A DNA stretch of 32,244 nucleotides from an uncultured Eubacteriales bacterium (GTDB lineage Bacteria > Bacillota > Clostridia > Monoglobales > Monoglobaceae). The translations under genes and the position numbers were made by a program. Where the stretch lies: positions 1-32,244 of the forward strand of contig CAJLFL010000003.1 of NCBI GenBank assembly GCA_905205855.1. The letters are read 5' to 3'. Below the pieces are notes generated by a model, which was not told where the DNA came from, did no database searches, and worked only from the letters and a program-made list of their open reading frames with translations. Below, in pieces: positions 7,811-15,311 of this stretch; the stretch's first letter is position 1; each line of letters opens with the position of its first letter.

Positions 7811-9112
7811 TTAAAGGTCGCATGAAATTATGTCGTCATATGTTTCGCGACGTACAGCCAGATAAGGCTTTTTGTCTTTTATCATAACAATGGGCGGTCT
7901 TGGAATCCTATTATAGTTGCTCGCCATCGAGTAGTTATATGCTCCCGTGGCGAGTACGGCAAGCAAATCTCCGGGCTTGGTATCCGGCAGGTTTGCATAA
8001 TGGACAAGTATATCTCCGGATTCGCAGCACTTTCCGGCAATGGTAGCCTTTAATTCAGGCTTGCCGTTTGGGTTGCTTACCGAAACAGCCTGATATTCCG
8101 AACCGTACAGGATATAGCGCGGATTGTCACCCATACCGCCGTCAACCGATACATAGGTTCTGATGTCCGGAATCTTTTTTACCGCGCCGACAGTATATAA
8201 AGTAAGTCCTGCAGGAGCAACGATAGAGCGTCCCGGCTCCATCAGTATAAACGGACGGTTTATTCCGAGGCGTTTGCAGCAGATGTCAACCTCCTGTGAT
8301 ATTACTTCGATATATTTATCATAGTCAATAGGTTCGTCTGATTCGGTGTATTTAATTCCATAACCCCCGCCGAGGTTAAGCTCTGCGATTTCGAGATTAT
8401 ATTCATTTTTAAGACGGCCTATAAGTTCAAGCATAACCTTTGCGGCAAGCTTAAACGGGTCAAGCTCAAAAATCTGAGAACCGATATGGCAATGTAATCC
8501 GACAATTTTTACATTTTCAAGTTCAAGCGCACGTCTGATAATGTCATCAGCCTCACCGGTTTCAAGAGCAACTCCGAATTTTGAGTCAATCTGACCTGTT
8601 CTGATAAATGTATGCGTGTGTGCATCTATTCCCGGCTTTATACGGAACATTATTTCTGCGGTTTTGCCCTTTTCGGCGGCAATACTGTTCAAAAGTTCAA
8701 GTTCTGTAATATTATCAACAACAATTCTGCCAACGCCGCAGTCAAGCGCAAGCTCAAGTTCATCTGCAGTCTTGTTGTTTCCGTGAAAGTATATTTTATC
8801 CGCAGGAAAACCGGCTTTTACGGCGGTGTAGATCTCTCCGCCGGATACAACATCAGCGCCCATGCCTTCTTCGGCGGCAATTCTGTATAAGGCTTTGCAT
8901 GACAGCGCTTTGCTTGCATAAAGCACAAGACCGTTGCCGTCATAATATTTCTTCATTGCATTTGTGTAAAGGCGGCAGTTTTGTCTGATTGTTGCTTCAT
9001 CCATGACATATGTTGGGGTGCCGTATTCCTTTGCGATATCTTCAAGGCTGTAACCGCCCATCTGTAAGCTTCCATTGCTGCCTGTGCTCAGGCAATCCAT
9101 TACAAAATTCAT
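7811..9112 (-). CDS. lysA: Diaminopimelate decarboxylase
   Basis: This 433-residue PLP enzyme converts meso-diaminopimelate to L-lysine, the last step of lysine synthesis. It is a fold-type III decarboxylase. The PLP lysine lies in YASKAL (K68). A glycine-rich phosphate loop (LNLGGGYGI) and the substrate motif EPGRSIV are present, and the dimer-partner active-site cysteine region is CCESGD. Length is usual. The ATG follows an AAGGAGG site by 8 nt. A consensus promoter (9165-9193) and a perfect palindrome (9134-9161) precede it. It heads the lysA-protease-scpA-scpB-ytfI-ytfJ run. The lysine-riboswitch-controlled transporter lies just upstream but is separated by a terminator, and no second lysine riboswitch was seen before lysA. 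Confidence 0.96.
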   Translation of the reverse strand: MNFVMDCLSTGSNGSLQMGGYSLEDIAKEYGTPTYVMDEATIRQNCRLYTNAMKKYYDGNGLVLYASKALSCKALYRIAAEEGMGADVVSGGEIYTAVKAGFPADKIYFHGNNKTADELELALDCGVGRIVVDNITELELLNSIAAEKGKTAEIMFRIKPGIDAHTHTFIRTGQIDSKFGVALETGEADDIIRRALELENVKIVGLHCHIGSQIFELDPFKLAAKVMLELIGRLKNEYNLEIAELNLGGGYGIKYTESDEPIDYDKYIEVISQEVDICCKRLGINRPFILMEPGRSIVAPAGLTLYTVGAVKKIPDIRTYVSVDGGMGDNPRYILYGSEYQAVSVSNPNGKPELKATIAGKCCESGDILVHYANLPDTKPGDLLAVLATGAYNYSMASNYNRIPRPPIVMIKDKKPYLAVRRETYDDIISCDL

Positions 9113-9133
9113 TATTATGTCCTCCTTGAGAGT

Positions 9134-9161
9134 ACAGATAATATTTATATGTATTATCTGT
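9134..9161. repeat. Perfect 10-bp palindrome in the lysA leader, possible operator
   Basis: ACAGATAATA (9134-9143) and TATTATCTGT (9152-9161) are exact inverted copies separated by 8 bp. The element starts 3 bp downstream of the -10 box and covers the expected transcription start near 9158. That position suits a repressor operator. It could instead form an mRNA hairpin. It has no T run, so it is not a terminator. Confidence 0.55.
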
Positions 9162-9164
9162 TTT

Positions 9165-9193
9165 ATTTTAGCATATTAAACATGGTTTGTCAA
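9165..9193 (-). promoter_or_regulatory. Sigma-A promoter for lysA
   Basis: On the minus strand there is TTGACA (9193-9188), a 17-bp spacer and TAAAAT (9170-9165), with an extended TGC just before the -10 box. The predicted start is near 9158 and the lysA ATG is at 9112. Confidence 0.8.
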
Positions 9194-9317
9194 ACAAACG
9201 AATGGTTTGTATTGCGCAGTTCCTGTGCGGCAGCGCAAAATATATCTGACTGTAAAACGAGTGACTGTGCCGCCTTGAACGCGGCATAAAACCGCAGGCA
9301 TATCGGGCTCGGATAAC

Positions 9318-9351
9318 AAAAAAGACAGCTGCAAGCATCGTTACAGCTGTC
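9318..9351 (-). terminator. Terminator after the amino-acid ABC operon
   Basis: The GACAGCTG/CAGCTGTC stem (9324-9331 with 9344-9351) is followed on the minus strand by six T (9323-9318). It lies 10 bp after the ATPase stop codon and isolates lysA from the transporter operon. Confidence 0.85.
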
Positions 9352-9361
9352 ATTTTGTATC

Positions 9362-10114
9362 TTAGTCCCGATTCATAAATCTTGACAAAAATGCTTTTGT
9401 TTCCGGCTGTTTCGGTGTTGTGAAGATTTCCTCCGGAGTACCCTCCTCGCAGATTACTCCGTCACTCATAAATACAACATGATTTGAAACATCTTTTGCA
9501 AAAGCCATTTCGTGTGTTACGATAATCATTGTAAGTCCCTCTTTGGCTATATTTTTTATAACCTCCAAAACTTCGCCGACCATTTGCGGATCAAGTGCGG
9601 AGGTTGGCTCGTCAAAGAGTATGACGTCCGGTTTCATTGCGAGTGCGCGTGCTATTGCAACACGCTGCTTTTGACCGCCGGAAAGCTGTCTTGGCTTTGC
9701 GTTGATGTATGGTGCCATACCCACCTTTTCAAGATAAAGCATAGCCTCTTTTTTTGCTGTTTCTTTATCGGTTTTTAAGACTTTCATCTGACCAATCATA
9801 CAGTTTTTAAGAACCGTCATGTTCTCAAAAAGGTTAAAGCTTTGAAACACCATTTCAACTTTGGCTCTGTATGCCGGGATGTTTTTGGTTTCGAGAATAT
9901 TCTGACCGCGGTAGATGATTTCTCCCCCGGTAGGCTCCTCCAGGAGATTTATACATCTGAGCATGGTAGATTTACCTGAGCCGGACGAACCTATAATACA
10001 GGTGACATCACCCGGTTTGACCGAAAAGTTAATATTTTTCAGCACGGTATTTTCGCCAAAGGATTTTTTCAGTCCTTTTATTGTTATTATGTTGTTTGAA
10101 TTTGCTTCGCTCAT
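9362..10114 (-). CDS. Polar amino-acid ABC transporter, ATP-binding protein
   Basis: This 250-residue ATPase of the GlnQ/HisP type energises amino-acid uptake. It has Walker A GSSGSGKST (42-50), the Q-loop VFQSFNLF (89-96), the signature LSGGQKQRVAIARAL (144-158), Walker B VILFDEP (164-170) followed by the D-loop SALD, and the switch histidine in IIVTHEM (197-203). The start overlaps the permease stop by one base (TAATG), so translation is coupled. It is the last gene of a three-gene operon (binding protein, permease, ATPase) under a lysine riboswitch, which suggests lysine or another basic amino acid as cargo. The protein alone does not show the substrate. Confidence 0.95.
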   Translation of the reverse strand: MSEANSNNIITIKGLKKSFGENTVLKNINFSVKPGDVTCIIGSSGSGKSTMLRCINLLEEPTGGEIIYRGQNILETKNIPAYRAKVEMVFQSFNLFENMTVLKNCMIGQMKVLKTDKETAKKEAMLYLEKVGMAPYINAKPRQLSGGQKQRVAIARALAMKPDVILFDEPTSALDPQMVGEVLEVIKNIAKEGLTMIIVTHEMAFAKDVSNHVVFMSDGVICEEGTPEEIFTTPKQPETKAFLSRFMNRD

Positions 10115-10878
10115 TATATGCTCTCCTTTATGGTAAAGCTTTCATCCGGCATAGTGGACGAGTGATGTATTGTGTATGATGAAGGACCGTCTATCCTATG
10201 TTCTATAAACTTCAGTATTCTTGTTATGGTAAAGGTAAGTATAAAATAAATTATACATGCCACAACGTAGGTTTCAAAAATTGACCAAGTCATTTTTGAA
10301 ATCTTTGCCGTAAAGAAAAACAGCTCTGTAACACCGATAACATTAAGAACAGATGTATCCTTTATGTTTATGACAAACTCATTGCTTATTGCAGGCAGAA
10401 TGTTTCTCATTGTCTGCGGTACAACAACATTTAACATGGTTTGCCAGTGATTCATACCGATTGAATACGCACCCTCAAACTGTCCCTTGTCAATGGATAT
10501 GATTCCGCCGCGGACAATCTCTGCCATATACGCACCTGTGTTTATTGAAACAATAAATATTCCGGCGGGAATAAGAGAAAGCGTCTGTCCGTCATGCATA
10601 AATGCATATCCCCAAAATATAACCATAGACTGTACCATCATAGGAGTGCCTCTGAATATTTCGACATAAACGCTTATTACAGCATTTATAATTTTTAATA
10701 CCCAGCGCATAACAGGATTTTTTGATTTCGGAATCGTGCGTATAATTCCGGTAATCAGTCCGATCAACAGACCGATTAAAGTACCTGTCAGGGCAATAAG
10801 CATTGTATAGCCTATGCCCTGCAGAAAGTACCCTTTGTATTTAATAAAAATGTTTAAAACTTCGTTTAAAAAATTCAT
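10114..10878 (-). CDS. Polar amino-acid ABC transporter, permease
   Basis: This 254-residue inner-membrane permease belongs to the HisM/GlnP family. It has several membrane helices, the family stretch YVEIFRGTPMMVQSMVIFWG, and the cytoplasmic EAA loop that docks the ATPase (EGAYSIGMNHWQTMLNVVVP). The carboxyl end carries about 25 extra polar residues beyond the last helix. It lies 25 bp after the binding-protein gene and overlaps the ATPase gene by one base. As the only permease in the operon, it should work as a homodimer. The lysine riboswitch at the head of the operon is the best clue to its substrate. Confidence 0.94.
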   Translation of the reverse strand: MNFLNEVLNIFIKYKGYFLQGIGYTMLIALTGTLIGLLIGLITGIIRTIPKSKNPVMRWVLKIINAVISVYVEIFRGTPMMVQSMVIFWGYAFMHDGQTLSLIPAGIFIVSINTGAYMAEIVRGGIISIDKGQFEGAYSIGMNHWQTMLNVVVPQTMRNILPAISNEFVINIKDTSVLNVIGVTELFFFTAKISKMTWSIFETYVVACIIYFILTFTITRILKFIEHRIDGPSSYTIHHSSTMPDESFTIKESI

Positions 10879-10903
10879 AATTCTGATTTACCTTTGTTAT
10901 TTA

Positions 10904-11752
10904 TTATTCAGCATCTGACGGAGAAAGCTTAACCATTTCCGACATAAGCTTTCTCTGTGCATCGGTATCAAGGTCGGCAAGAGCCTTGTTGATTTCATCC
11001 TTCAAAGCAGAGCCTTTCTTAACGCCGACAGCAATGCTGACTTCATCATCTTCAACCTTGAAGCCGGTTGAGTTGTTTTCAAGCGGAATATAGTCATAAG
11101 CTGCGTCCTCGCATACTGCCATTGCGGTCGGTTCTTCGGCAACATAGCCTTCAATAGTGCCTGCGCCCAAAGCTATAAGCATAGTTGAAAAATCGGCAAG
11201 CTCACTTACCTGAGCCTCTGTCTGTGCTGAAAGCGCATCAAGATGGAAGGTTCCGGACTGAGCAGCTATTTTTTTGCCGCTTAAATCAGCAATGGTCTTT
11301 ACATCAGAGAGATTACCCTTTTTGGTTACTATAACAAGGTTTGAGGTATAGTAGTTGTTTGAAAAGTCAATTTTTTCTTTTCTTTCGGTGGTCGGACTCA
11401 TTCCGGCTATAATCATATCCAGATTTCCGGACTGAACTCCGGGGATAAGGCTGTCCCATTCATATGAGTAGATTTCAAGCTTTTTACCCATAGCTTCGGC
11501 AATCTTTTCTGCAACCTGAACATCATAGCCATTTGTATACATATTGTCAACATTTGAAATTGCAACCGCGCCGTTAGAGTCATCTGCCTGTGACCAGTTA
11601 TACGGAGCATAGTTGCACTCCATACCTACGCGCAGAACATCGCTGCTTTCTGAAGAGGAAGCGTCAGTGCCTGAAGATTGATTGTTTGAGCCGCAGCCTG
11701 CCAGACTGAATGTCAGTGCTGCAGCAAGTAAGATTGAAAATAACTTTTTCAT
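10904..11752 (-). CDS. Amino-acid ABC transporter substrate-binding lipoprotein (predicted lysine binder)
   Basis: This 282-residue solute-binding protein is of SBP_bac_3 type. A lipoprotein signal peptide ends in the lipobox LAGC (Cys20), so the mature protein is anchored outside the membrane. A Ser/Asn-rich linker follows, then the ligand-domain start LRVGMECNYAPYNW and the conserved motif LDMIIAGMSPTTERKEKIDFS. The ATG at 11752 is chosen because an AAGGTGG site lies 8 nt upstream. A GTG twelve bases earlier falls inside that site. It is the first gene of the operon, directly after a lysine riboswitch and terminator, so binding of lysine is predicted. A close relative could bind arginine, histidine or cystine, so specificity rests on the riboswitch. 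Confidence 0.94.
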   Translation of the reverse strand: MKKLFSILLAAALTFSLAGCGSNNQSSGTDASSSESSDVLRVGMECNYAPYNWSQADDSNGAVAISNVDNMYTNGYDVQVAEKIAEAMGKKLEIYSYEWDSLIPGVQSGNLDMIIAGMSPTTERKEKIDFSNNYYTSNLVIVTKKGNLSDVKTIADLSGKKIAAQSGTFHLDALSAQTEAQVSELADFSTMLIALGAGTIEGYVAEEPTAMAVCEDAAYDYIPLENNSTGFKVEDDEVSIAVGVKKGSALKDEINKALADLDTDAQRKLMSEMVKLSPSDAE

Positions 11753-11814
11753 TTGTTTTACCACCTTATATAAATATTTTTAATTATTTTACTGTATTGA
11801 ATTGAAAATAATAC

Positions 11815-11851
11815 AAAAAACCGTGAACGCTTAATAGTTAAACGTACACGG
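11815..11851 (-). terminator. Riboswitch-controlled terminator before the amino-acid transporter
   Basis: The 14-position stem (11851-11838 with 11834-11821; one T-T mismatch, one wobble, CTA loop) is followed on the minus strand by six T (11820-11815). The loop-proximal TAACTA (11840-11835) can pair with TAGTTA at 11884-11879. That second segment also forms the 3' side of riboswitch stem P1. This gives mutually exclusive antiterminator and P1 structures, the standard ligand-induced termination design. Confidence 0.85.
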
Positions 11852-11878
11852 CTTAAATAAAACAACCTAAAATACTTA

Positions 11879-12051
11879 TAACTACAGATAGCGCTCCACA
11901 AATGTGACAGTCTGCAGCATATTCTCCTGCAGCCCAACCGATAAATCAAGGCAATGACCTATCAGTTTCGGCGATATTTCCTTTAAAGCAGCTCCGATTG
12001 CCTGTCGTATAAACTGCCGTACTCTTAAATACCGCACCTCTACCATTAGTT
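11879..12051 (-). ncRNA. Lysine riboswitch (L box) aptamer
   Basis: Reading the minus strand, the conserved L-box landmarks occur in order: AGAGGTGCGG, AAGAGTA, a purine-rich GGAAATATCGCCGAA, GGTTGGGCTGCAG, the P5 partner CTGCAGACTGTCA, and the closing GTGGAGCGCTATCT. P1 closes with AACTA (12051-12047) against TAGTT (11884-11880). The aptamer lies between a clear promoter and an intrinsic terminator, upstream of an amino-acid ABC transporter operon. Lysine binding should cause termination and switch uptake off. The 61-residue open frame over this region is not a gene. Confidence 0.93.
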
Positions 12052-12075
12052 GATTTGTTATATTCAATTTTTATT

Positions 12076-12104
12076 ATTATCACACATATTCAGACAAAAG
12101 TCAA
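12076..12104 (-). promoter_or_regulatory. Sigma-A promoter for the lysine-riboswitch transporter operon
   Basis: On the minus strand there is TTGACT (12104-12099), 17 bp, then GATAAT (12081-12076) preceded by an extended TGT. The predicted start near 12069 leaves the whole riboswitch in the leader. Confidence 0.78.
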
Positions 12105-12141
12105 GGATTTTATAGAAAATCTTTAATAAAAATACATTAAA

Positions 12142-13089
12142 TCATATGTCTTTGTTTGTAAAAAAAGCTGTCAGCCTTTGCTTGTCGGTGTCCAGCTGTT
12201 TTTTTAGCGCATCAAGTCCCGGAAATTTAACTATATCTCTGAGATATGAGTAAAATTCTATTTTTATGACGGAATCGTATAAATCTCCGTCAAAATCCGA
12301 CAGATACGTTTCGATAAAAGGGAGCTCGCTGTTTACCGTAGGTCTTTTGCCGACATTGGTAATAGAAAGATATGCGTTTCCGTTTATCAGCGTTTTTGTT
12401 ATATATACACCAAGCTTGGGCACAACGCTGTCCGACGGAAGATTTATATTAGCCGTAGGAAAGCCTATAGTGCGCCCGATTTGATTTCCTCGAATTACTT
12501 TGCCTTTTATGAAAAAACTCCGCCCAAGACATTTTGCTGCGGATTCCATGTTTCCGTCAGCTATAAGACTGCGTATTTTTGTGCTGGAAACAGGTTCGCC
12601 GTCAATGCTTACACAATTAACTTTATTGACCTTAATGCCATAGGTTTCTCCATACAGCTTAAGCGTTTCAACACTGCCCGCACCGAGCTTTCCAAATCGG
12701 TAATTGAAGCCGACCGAAATATATTTTGCGCCGATATGATGCATTATATATGTCTTAAAAAAGCTTTCGGCTGAGGTATTCATAAATTCAGGCGTAAACC
12801 ATTGTGCGATAACAATATCCGCACCTAAATCTTTGATGATTTCAAGTCTGCTTTCAAAGGTGTTTATGGCAGGTATGTTTTTGCCGCTGAGAGCGGAGGA
12901 GGGACGGTTGCGAAACATATATACAACCGATTTAAGATTATTTTCTTTTGCGAAGTCTACAGTATCAAGTATTATTTTGCGGTGTCCCATGTGTATGGCA
13001 TCAAAACTGCCTAATGCCACGGCAGTTTCGGATAAATGAATATTATCAAAAATGTTTTCGTTAGGGTTTTCACTCGTATATACTATCAT
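12142..13089 (-). CDS. ribF: Bifunctional riboflavin kinase / FAD synthetase
   Basis: This 315-residue enzyme phosphorylates riboflavin to FMN and adenylylates FMN to FAD. The N-terminal FAD-synthetase domain has the nucleotidyltransferase motif HMGH in GSFDAIHMGH (27-36) and the SSTKIR motif (168-173). The C-terminal flavokinase domain starts near 188 (LGRSFFIKGKV) and has the ATP/Mg loop GFPTAN (209-214). An AAGGAG site precedes the ATG. The gene lies 10 bp after truB and is the last gene of the rimP-to-ribF operon. No FMN riboswitch was seen, as expected when ribF belongs to this operon. No clear terminator follows before the next promoter at 12104. Confidence 0.96.
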   Translation of the reverse strand: MIVYTSENPNENIFDNIHLSETAVALGSFDAIHMGHRKIILDTVDFAKENNLKSVVYMFRNRPSSALSGKNIPAINTFESRLEIIKDLGADIVIAQWFTPEFMNTSAESFFKTYIMHHIGAKYISVGFNYRFGKLGAGSVETLKLYGETYGIKVNKVNCVSIDGEPVSSTKIRSLIADGNMESAAKCLGRSFFIKGKVIRGNQIGRTIGFPTANINLPSDSVVPKLGVYITKTLINGNAYLSITNVGKRPTVNSELPFIETYLSDFDGDLYDSVIKIEFYSYLRDIVKFPGLDALKKQLDTDKQRLTAFFTNKDI

Positions 13090-13099
13090 ATGCAGCTCC

Positions 13100-13987
13100 T
13101 TATGTATAAAAGGTCTTTATAATTTTCAAAACGCCGTTTTCGGCTTTTGAAACAGTAAGAAAGCGTCCGCATTCATCATATACGCGGTATGTGATACCGT
13201 CTGTCATTCCTGGTGTGCGAATCTGCATACCGTTGCACATATTTTGTGCTTTTCGCTGCGAAACATAAAGCGGCGGATAAGCGGACAGAACAGTGTCAAC
13301 CGGAATTATAAAAGAAAAATCCTCTCTTTTAGTCATTTCTTCTACGGCTTCAAGACTGACTGCGTCAGTTATGGAGAAATCCCCGGATTTTGTTCTGCAT
13401 AATTCGGACATATGTGCAAAACAGCCAAGCTTTTTACCTATGTCACTGCACAGCGTGCGTATATATGTGCCCTTTGAGCACAGTACGCGCATACTGAATT
13501 TATTGTTCTGCAAATCAAAATTTGTAATGTTGATTTTATCGATTATAACAAGGCGCGGCTTGCGTTCAACCTCAATTCCGGCTCTGGCAAGTTCATACAG
13601 CTTCTTGCCGTCCTGCTTTATGGCTGAATACATCGGAGGAATTTGAGAAATCTCTCCGATAAAGCTGCTTACGGCAGTCTGAATATCTTTTTCCGTAACT
13701 GTCACATCGGATGTCCTGATGATGTTCCCGGAGGAATCCTGCGTATCGGTTTCTGCACCGAGAGTTACCTCTGCTTCGTATTCTTTTTGATAAGAGGTCA
13801 GCAGGTCGGAAATTTTTGTTGCATTTCCGACACATACCGGAAGAACCCCTACTGCGTCAGGATCAAGAGTTCCTGTATGTCCTATTTTCTTCATGGAAAG
13901 TATACCGCGTAGCTTTGCCACCACATCATGTGAGGTAAAGCACTTGGGCTTGTTGATAATTATTACTCCGTTGTGTTTATTTTGCAT
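13100..13987 (-). CDS. truB: tRNA pseudouridine(55) synthase
   Basis: This 295-residue enzyme makes pseudouridine 55 in the T-loop of tRNAs. It opens with GVIIINKPKCFTSHDVV and has the catalytic motif GHTGTLDPDAVG, with Asp42 the nucleophile. Further TruB motifs are EYEAEVTLGAETDTQDSSG and CSKGTYIRTLCSDIG. Length is normal. The gene overlaps the 3' end of nrnA by 11 bp, so translation is coupled, and is 10 bp before ribF. The family is clear and placement in the nusA-infB operon is the usual one for Firmicutes. Confidence 0.97.
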   Translation of the reverse strand: MQNKHNGVIIINKPKCFTSHDVVAKLRGILSMKKIGHTGTLDPDAVGVLPVCVGNATKISDLLTSYQKEYEAEVTLGAETDTQDSSGNIIRTSDVTVTEKDIQTAVSSFIGEISQIPPMYSAIKQDGKKLYELARAGIEVERKPRLVIIDKINITNFDLQNNKFSMRVLCSKGTYIRTLCSDIGKKLGCFAHMSELCRTKSGDFSITDAVSLEAVEEMTKREDFSFIIPVDTVLSAYPPLYVSQRKAQNMCNGMQIRTPGMTDGITYRVYDECGRFLTVSKAENGVLKIIKTFYT

Positions 13988-14954
13988 TGTAATTTACCTG
14001 AAGCTGTTTTTTAATTTCATTTATAAGGGTGTGGATTATTTCCTCCGGTGTTGCATTAAACGCGCTGTAGCCGGATGCGCGGATGTGTCCGCCGCCGCCA
14101 AAGTGAGCGGCAATTTTTGCCGCGTCTACAGAGCTGCTGCTTCGCAGGCTTATTTTGTATTCGCCTTCCCCGCGTGAGCGGATGTAAACTCCTACATCTG
14201 TTCCTTCTATGCTCAGCGGCAGAGAAACAATTTCAGATGACTGTGGTTCTGTTATTCCGGAAAGCTCAAAATCTTCCTGTGATACAACAAGAACACATAT
14301 TTTACCGTTTTCAAAGTATTGCAGCTTGTTTAAGGCACGCTGCATAAATTGATAATACTCCTTTGATTTTACGGTAAACAGCTGTTTTGAAATAGAGGCA
14401 TTGTCAATGCCTGCTTCAAGAAGAACAGCGGCTGTACGCATTGTATCGGGCGTCACGCATGAATACTTAAAGCTGCCGGTATCTGTAGCGATTCCGATAT
14501 ACAGGTTTTGTGCAATGTCATGGGTAAGCTGTACCCCAAGACTGTCGATTATTTTCGGCATAGCCTCGCAGGTGGAGGAAATATCATATGCTATCCAAAG
14601 CTTTGCATACGGTATATGGGTAATATGATGGTCTATTGCCGCGGTGTTGGGGTGTGATATAAAAAACTTTTCATATTCACCGAGTCTTTTTGAATCCGCA
14701 CAGTCAAGAGCGACAAGCAGGTCACATTCTGAAGCTTTAAGACCGGATTGTTCCTGGCCGATTATAAGCTTCTGAGCCTTTGTATCGGCGTTCGGAAGAA
14801 GATAGACCTCTGCCGATTTGCCTATGCTTTGCAGAGCAAGCTTTAACGAATATGAACTGCCCATAGCATCACCGTCGGGACTGATATGGGTGAATATTCC
14901 AACCTTTTTTGCCCCTTTAAGGGCGGAAATTATTTTGTCATACATTGTTTTCAT
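13977..14954 (-). CDS. nrnA: DHH-family bifunctional oligoribonuclease / pAp phosphatase
   Basis: This 325-residue NrnA-type phosphoesterase degrades short RNA oligonucleotides and hydrolyses 3'-phosphoadenosine 5'-phosphate. DHH-family metal motifs seen are THISPDGDAMGSS (22-34, His23, Asp27, Asp29), VALDCADS, and the name-giving DHH in AAIDHHITH. The C-terminal DHHA1 domain ends with the RNA-binding GGGGHIRASG. The ATG is 7 nt after AAAGGGA, and the ribosome site lies inside the end of rbfA, only 1 bp away. It sits between rbfA and truB, its conserved place in Firmicutes. Confidence 0.95.
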   Translation of the reverse strand: MKTMYDKIISALKGAKKVGIFTHISPDGDAMGSSYSLKLALQSIGKSAEVYLLPNADTKAQKLIIGQEQSGLKASECDLLVALDCADSKRLGEYEKFFISHPNTAAIDHHITHIPYAKLWIAYDISSTCEAMPKIIDSLGVQLTHDIAQNLYIGIATDTGSFKYSCVTPDTMRTAAVLLEAGIDNASISKQLFTVKSKEYYQFMQRALNKLQYFENGKICVLVVSQEDFELSGITEPQSSEIVSLPLSIEGTDVGVYIRSRGEGEYKISLRSSSSVDAAKIAAHFGGGGHIRASGYSAFNATPEEIIHTLINEIKKQLQVNYNAK

Positions 14955-14955
14955 T

Positions 14956-15294
14956 TTAAAGTCCCTTTAATATTTCATTTATATGTGCACCATAAGCGAT
15001 AGAGTCATCCGGAACGAATGTAAATTCAGGAGTATTCCTGAGATTTAATCTGTGACCTATTTCACGGCGGATAAAGCCGGCTGCACTTTTCAGAGCGGCA
15101 AAGCCTCCGGAAACTGTTTTTTCGTCACCCATTATGCTTATATATGCTTTTGCAAATTTTAAATCTTTTGTAACTTTGACCGAAACAACCGAGGTCATAA
15201 CCGGCAGTCTGGGATCCTTTAAATCCCTTATGACTGCACTGAGTTCTCGTTTTACCTCCTCGGAAATCCGATCAGTTCTGCTGTAATTTGCCAT
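14956..15294 (-). CDS. rbfA: 30S ribosome-binding factor A
   Basis: This 112-residue cold-shock and ribosome-maturation factor binds the 30S subunit and helps process the 5' end of 16S rRNA. It has the typical start RTDRISEEVKRELSAVIRDL, the DPRLP motif, the KH-like VKVTKDLKFAKAYISIMG, and the tail LRNTPEFTFVPDDSIAYGAHI. A GGAGG site precedes the ATG. The gene lies 17 bp after infB, as usual. Confidence 0.97.
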   Translation of the reverse strand: MANYSRTDRISEEVKRELSAVIRDLKDPRLPVMTSVVSVKVTKDLKFAKAYISIMGDEKTVSGGFAALKSAAGFIRREIGHRLNLRNTPEFTFVPDDSIAYGAHINEILKGL

Positions 15295-15311
15295 AATTCC
15301 TCCAATTAGGG

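Noticed and set aside
9168..9353. 61-residue minus-strand open frame between the ABC operon and lysA
   Set aside because: It begins inside the terminator hairpin, lacks a ribosome site and looks random.
11882..12067. 61-residue minus-strand open frame
   Set aside because: It runs through the lysine riboswitch, whose conserved RNA motifs explain the sequence. No ribosome site is present.
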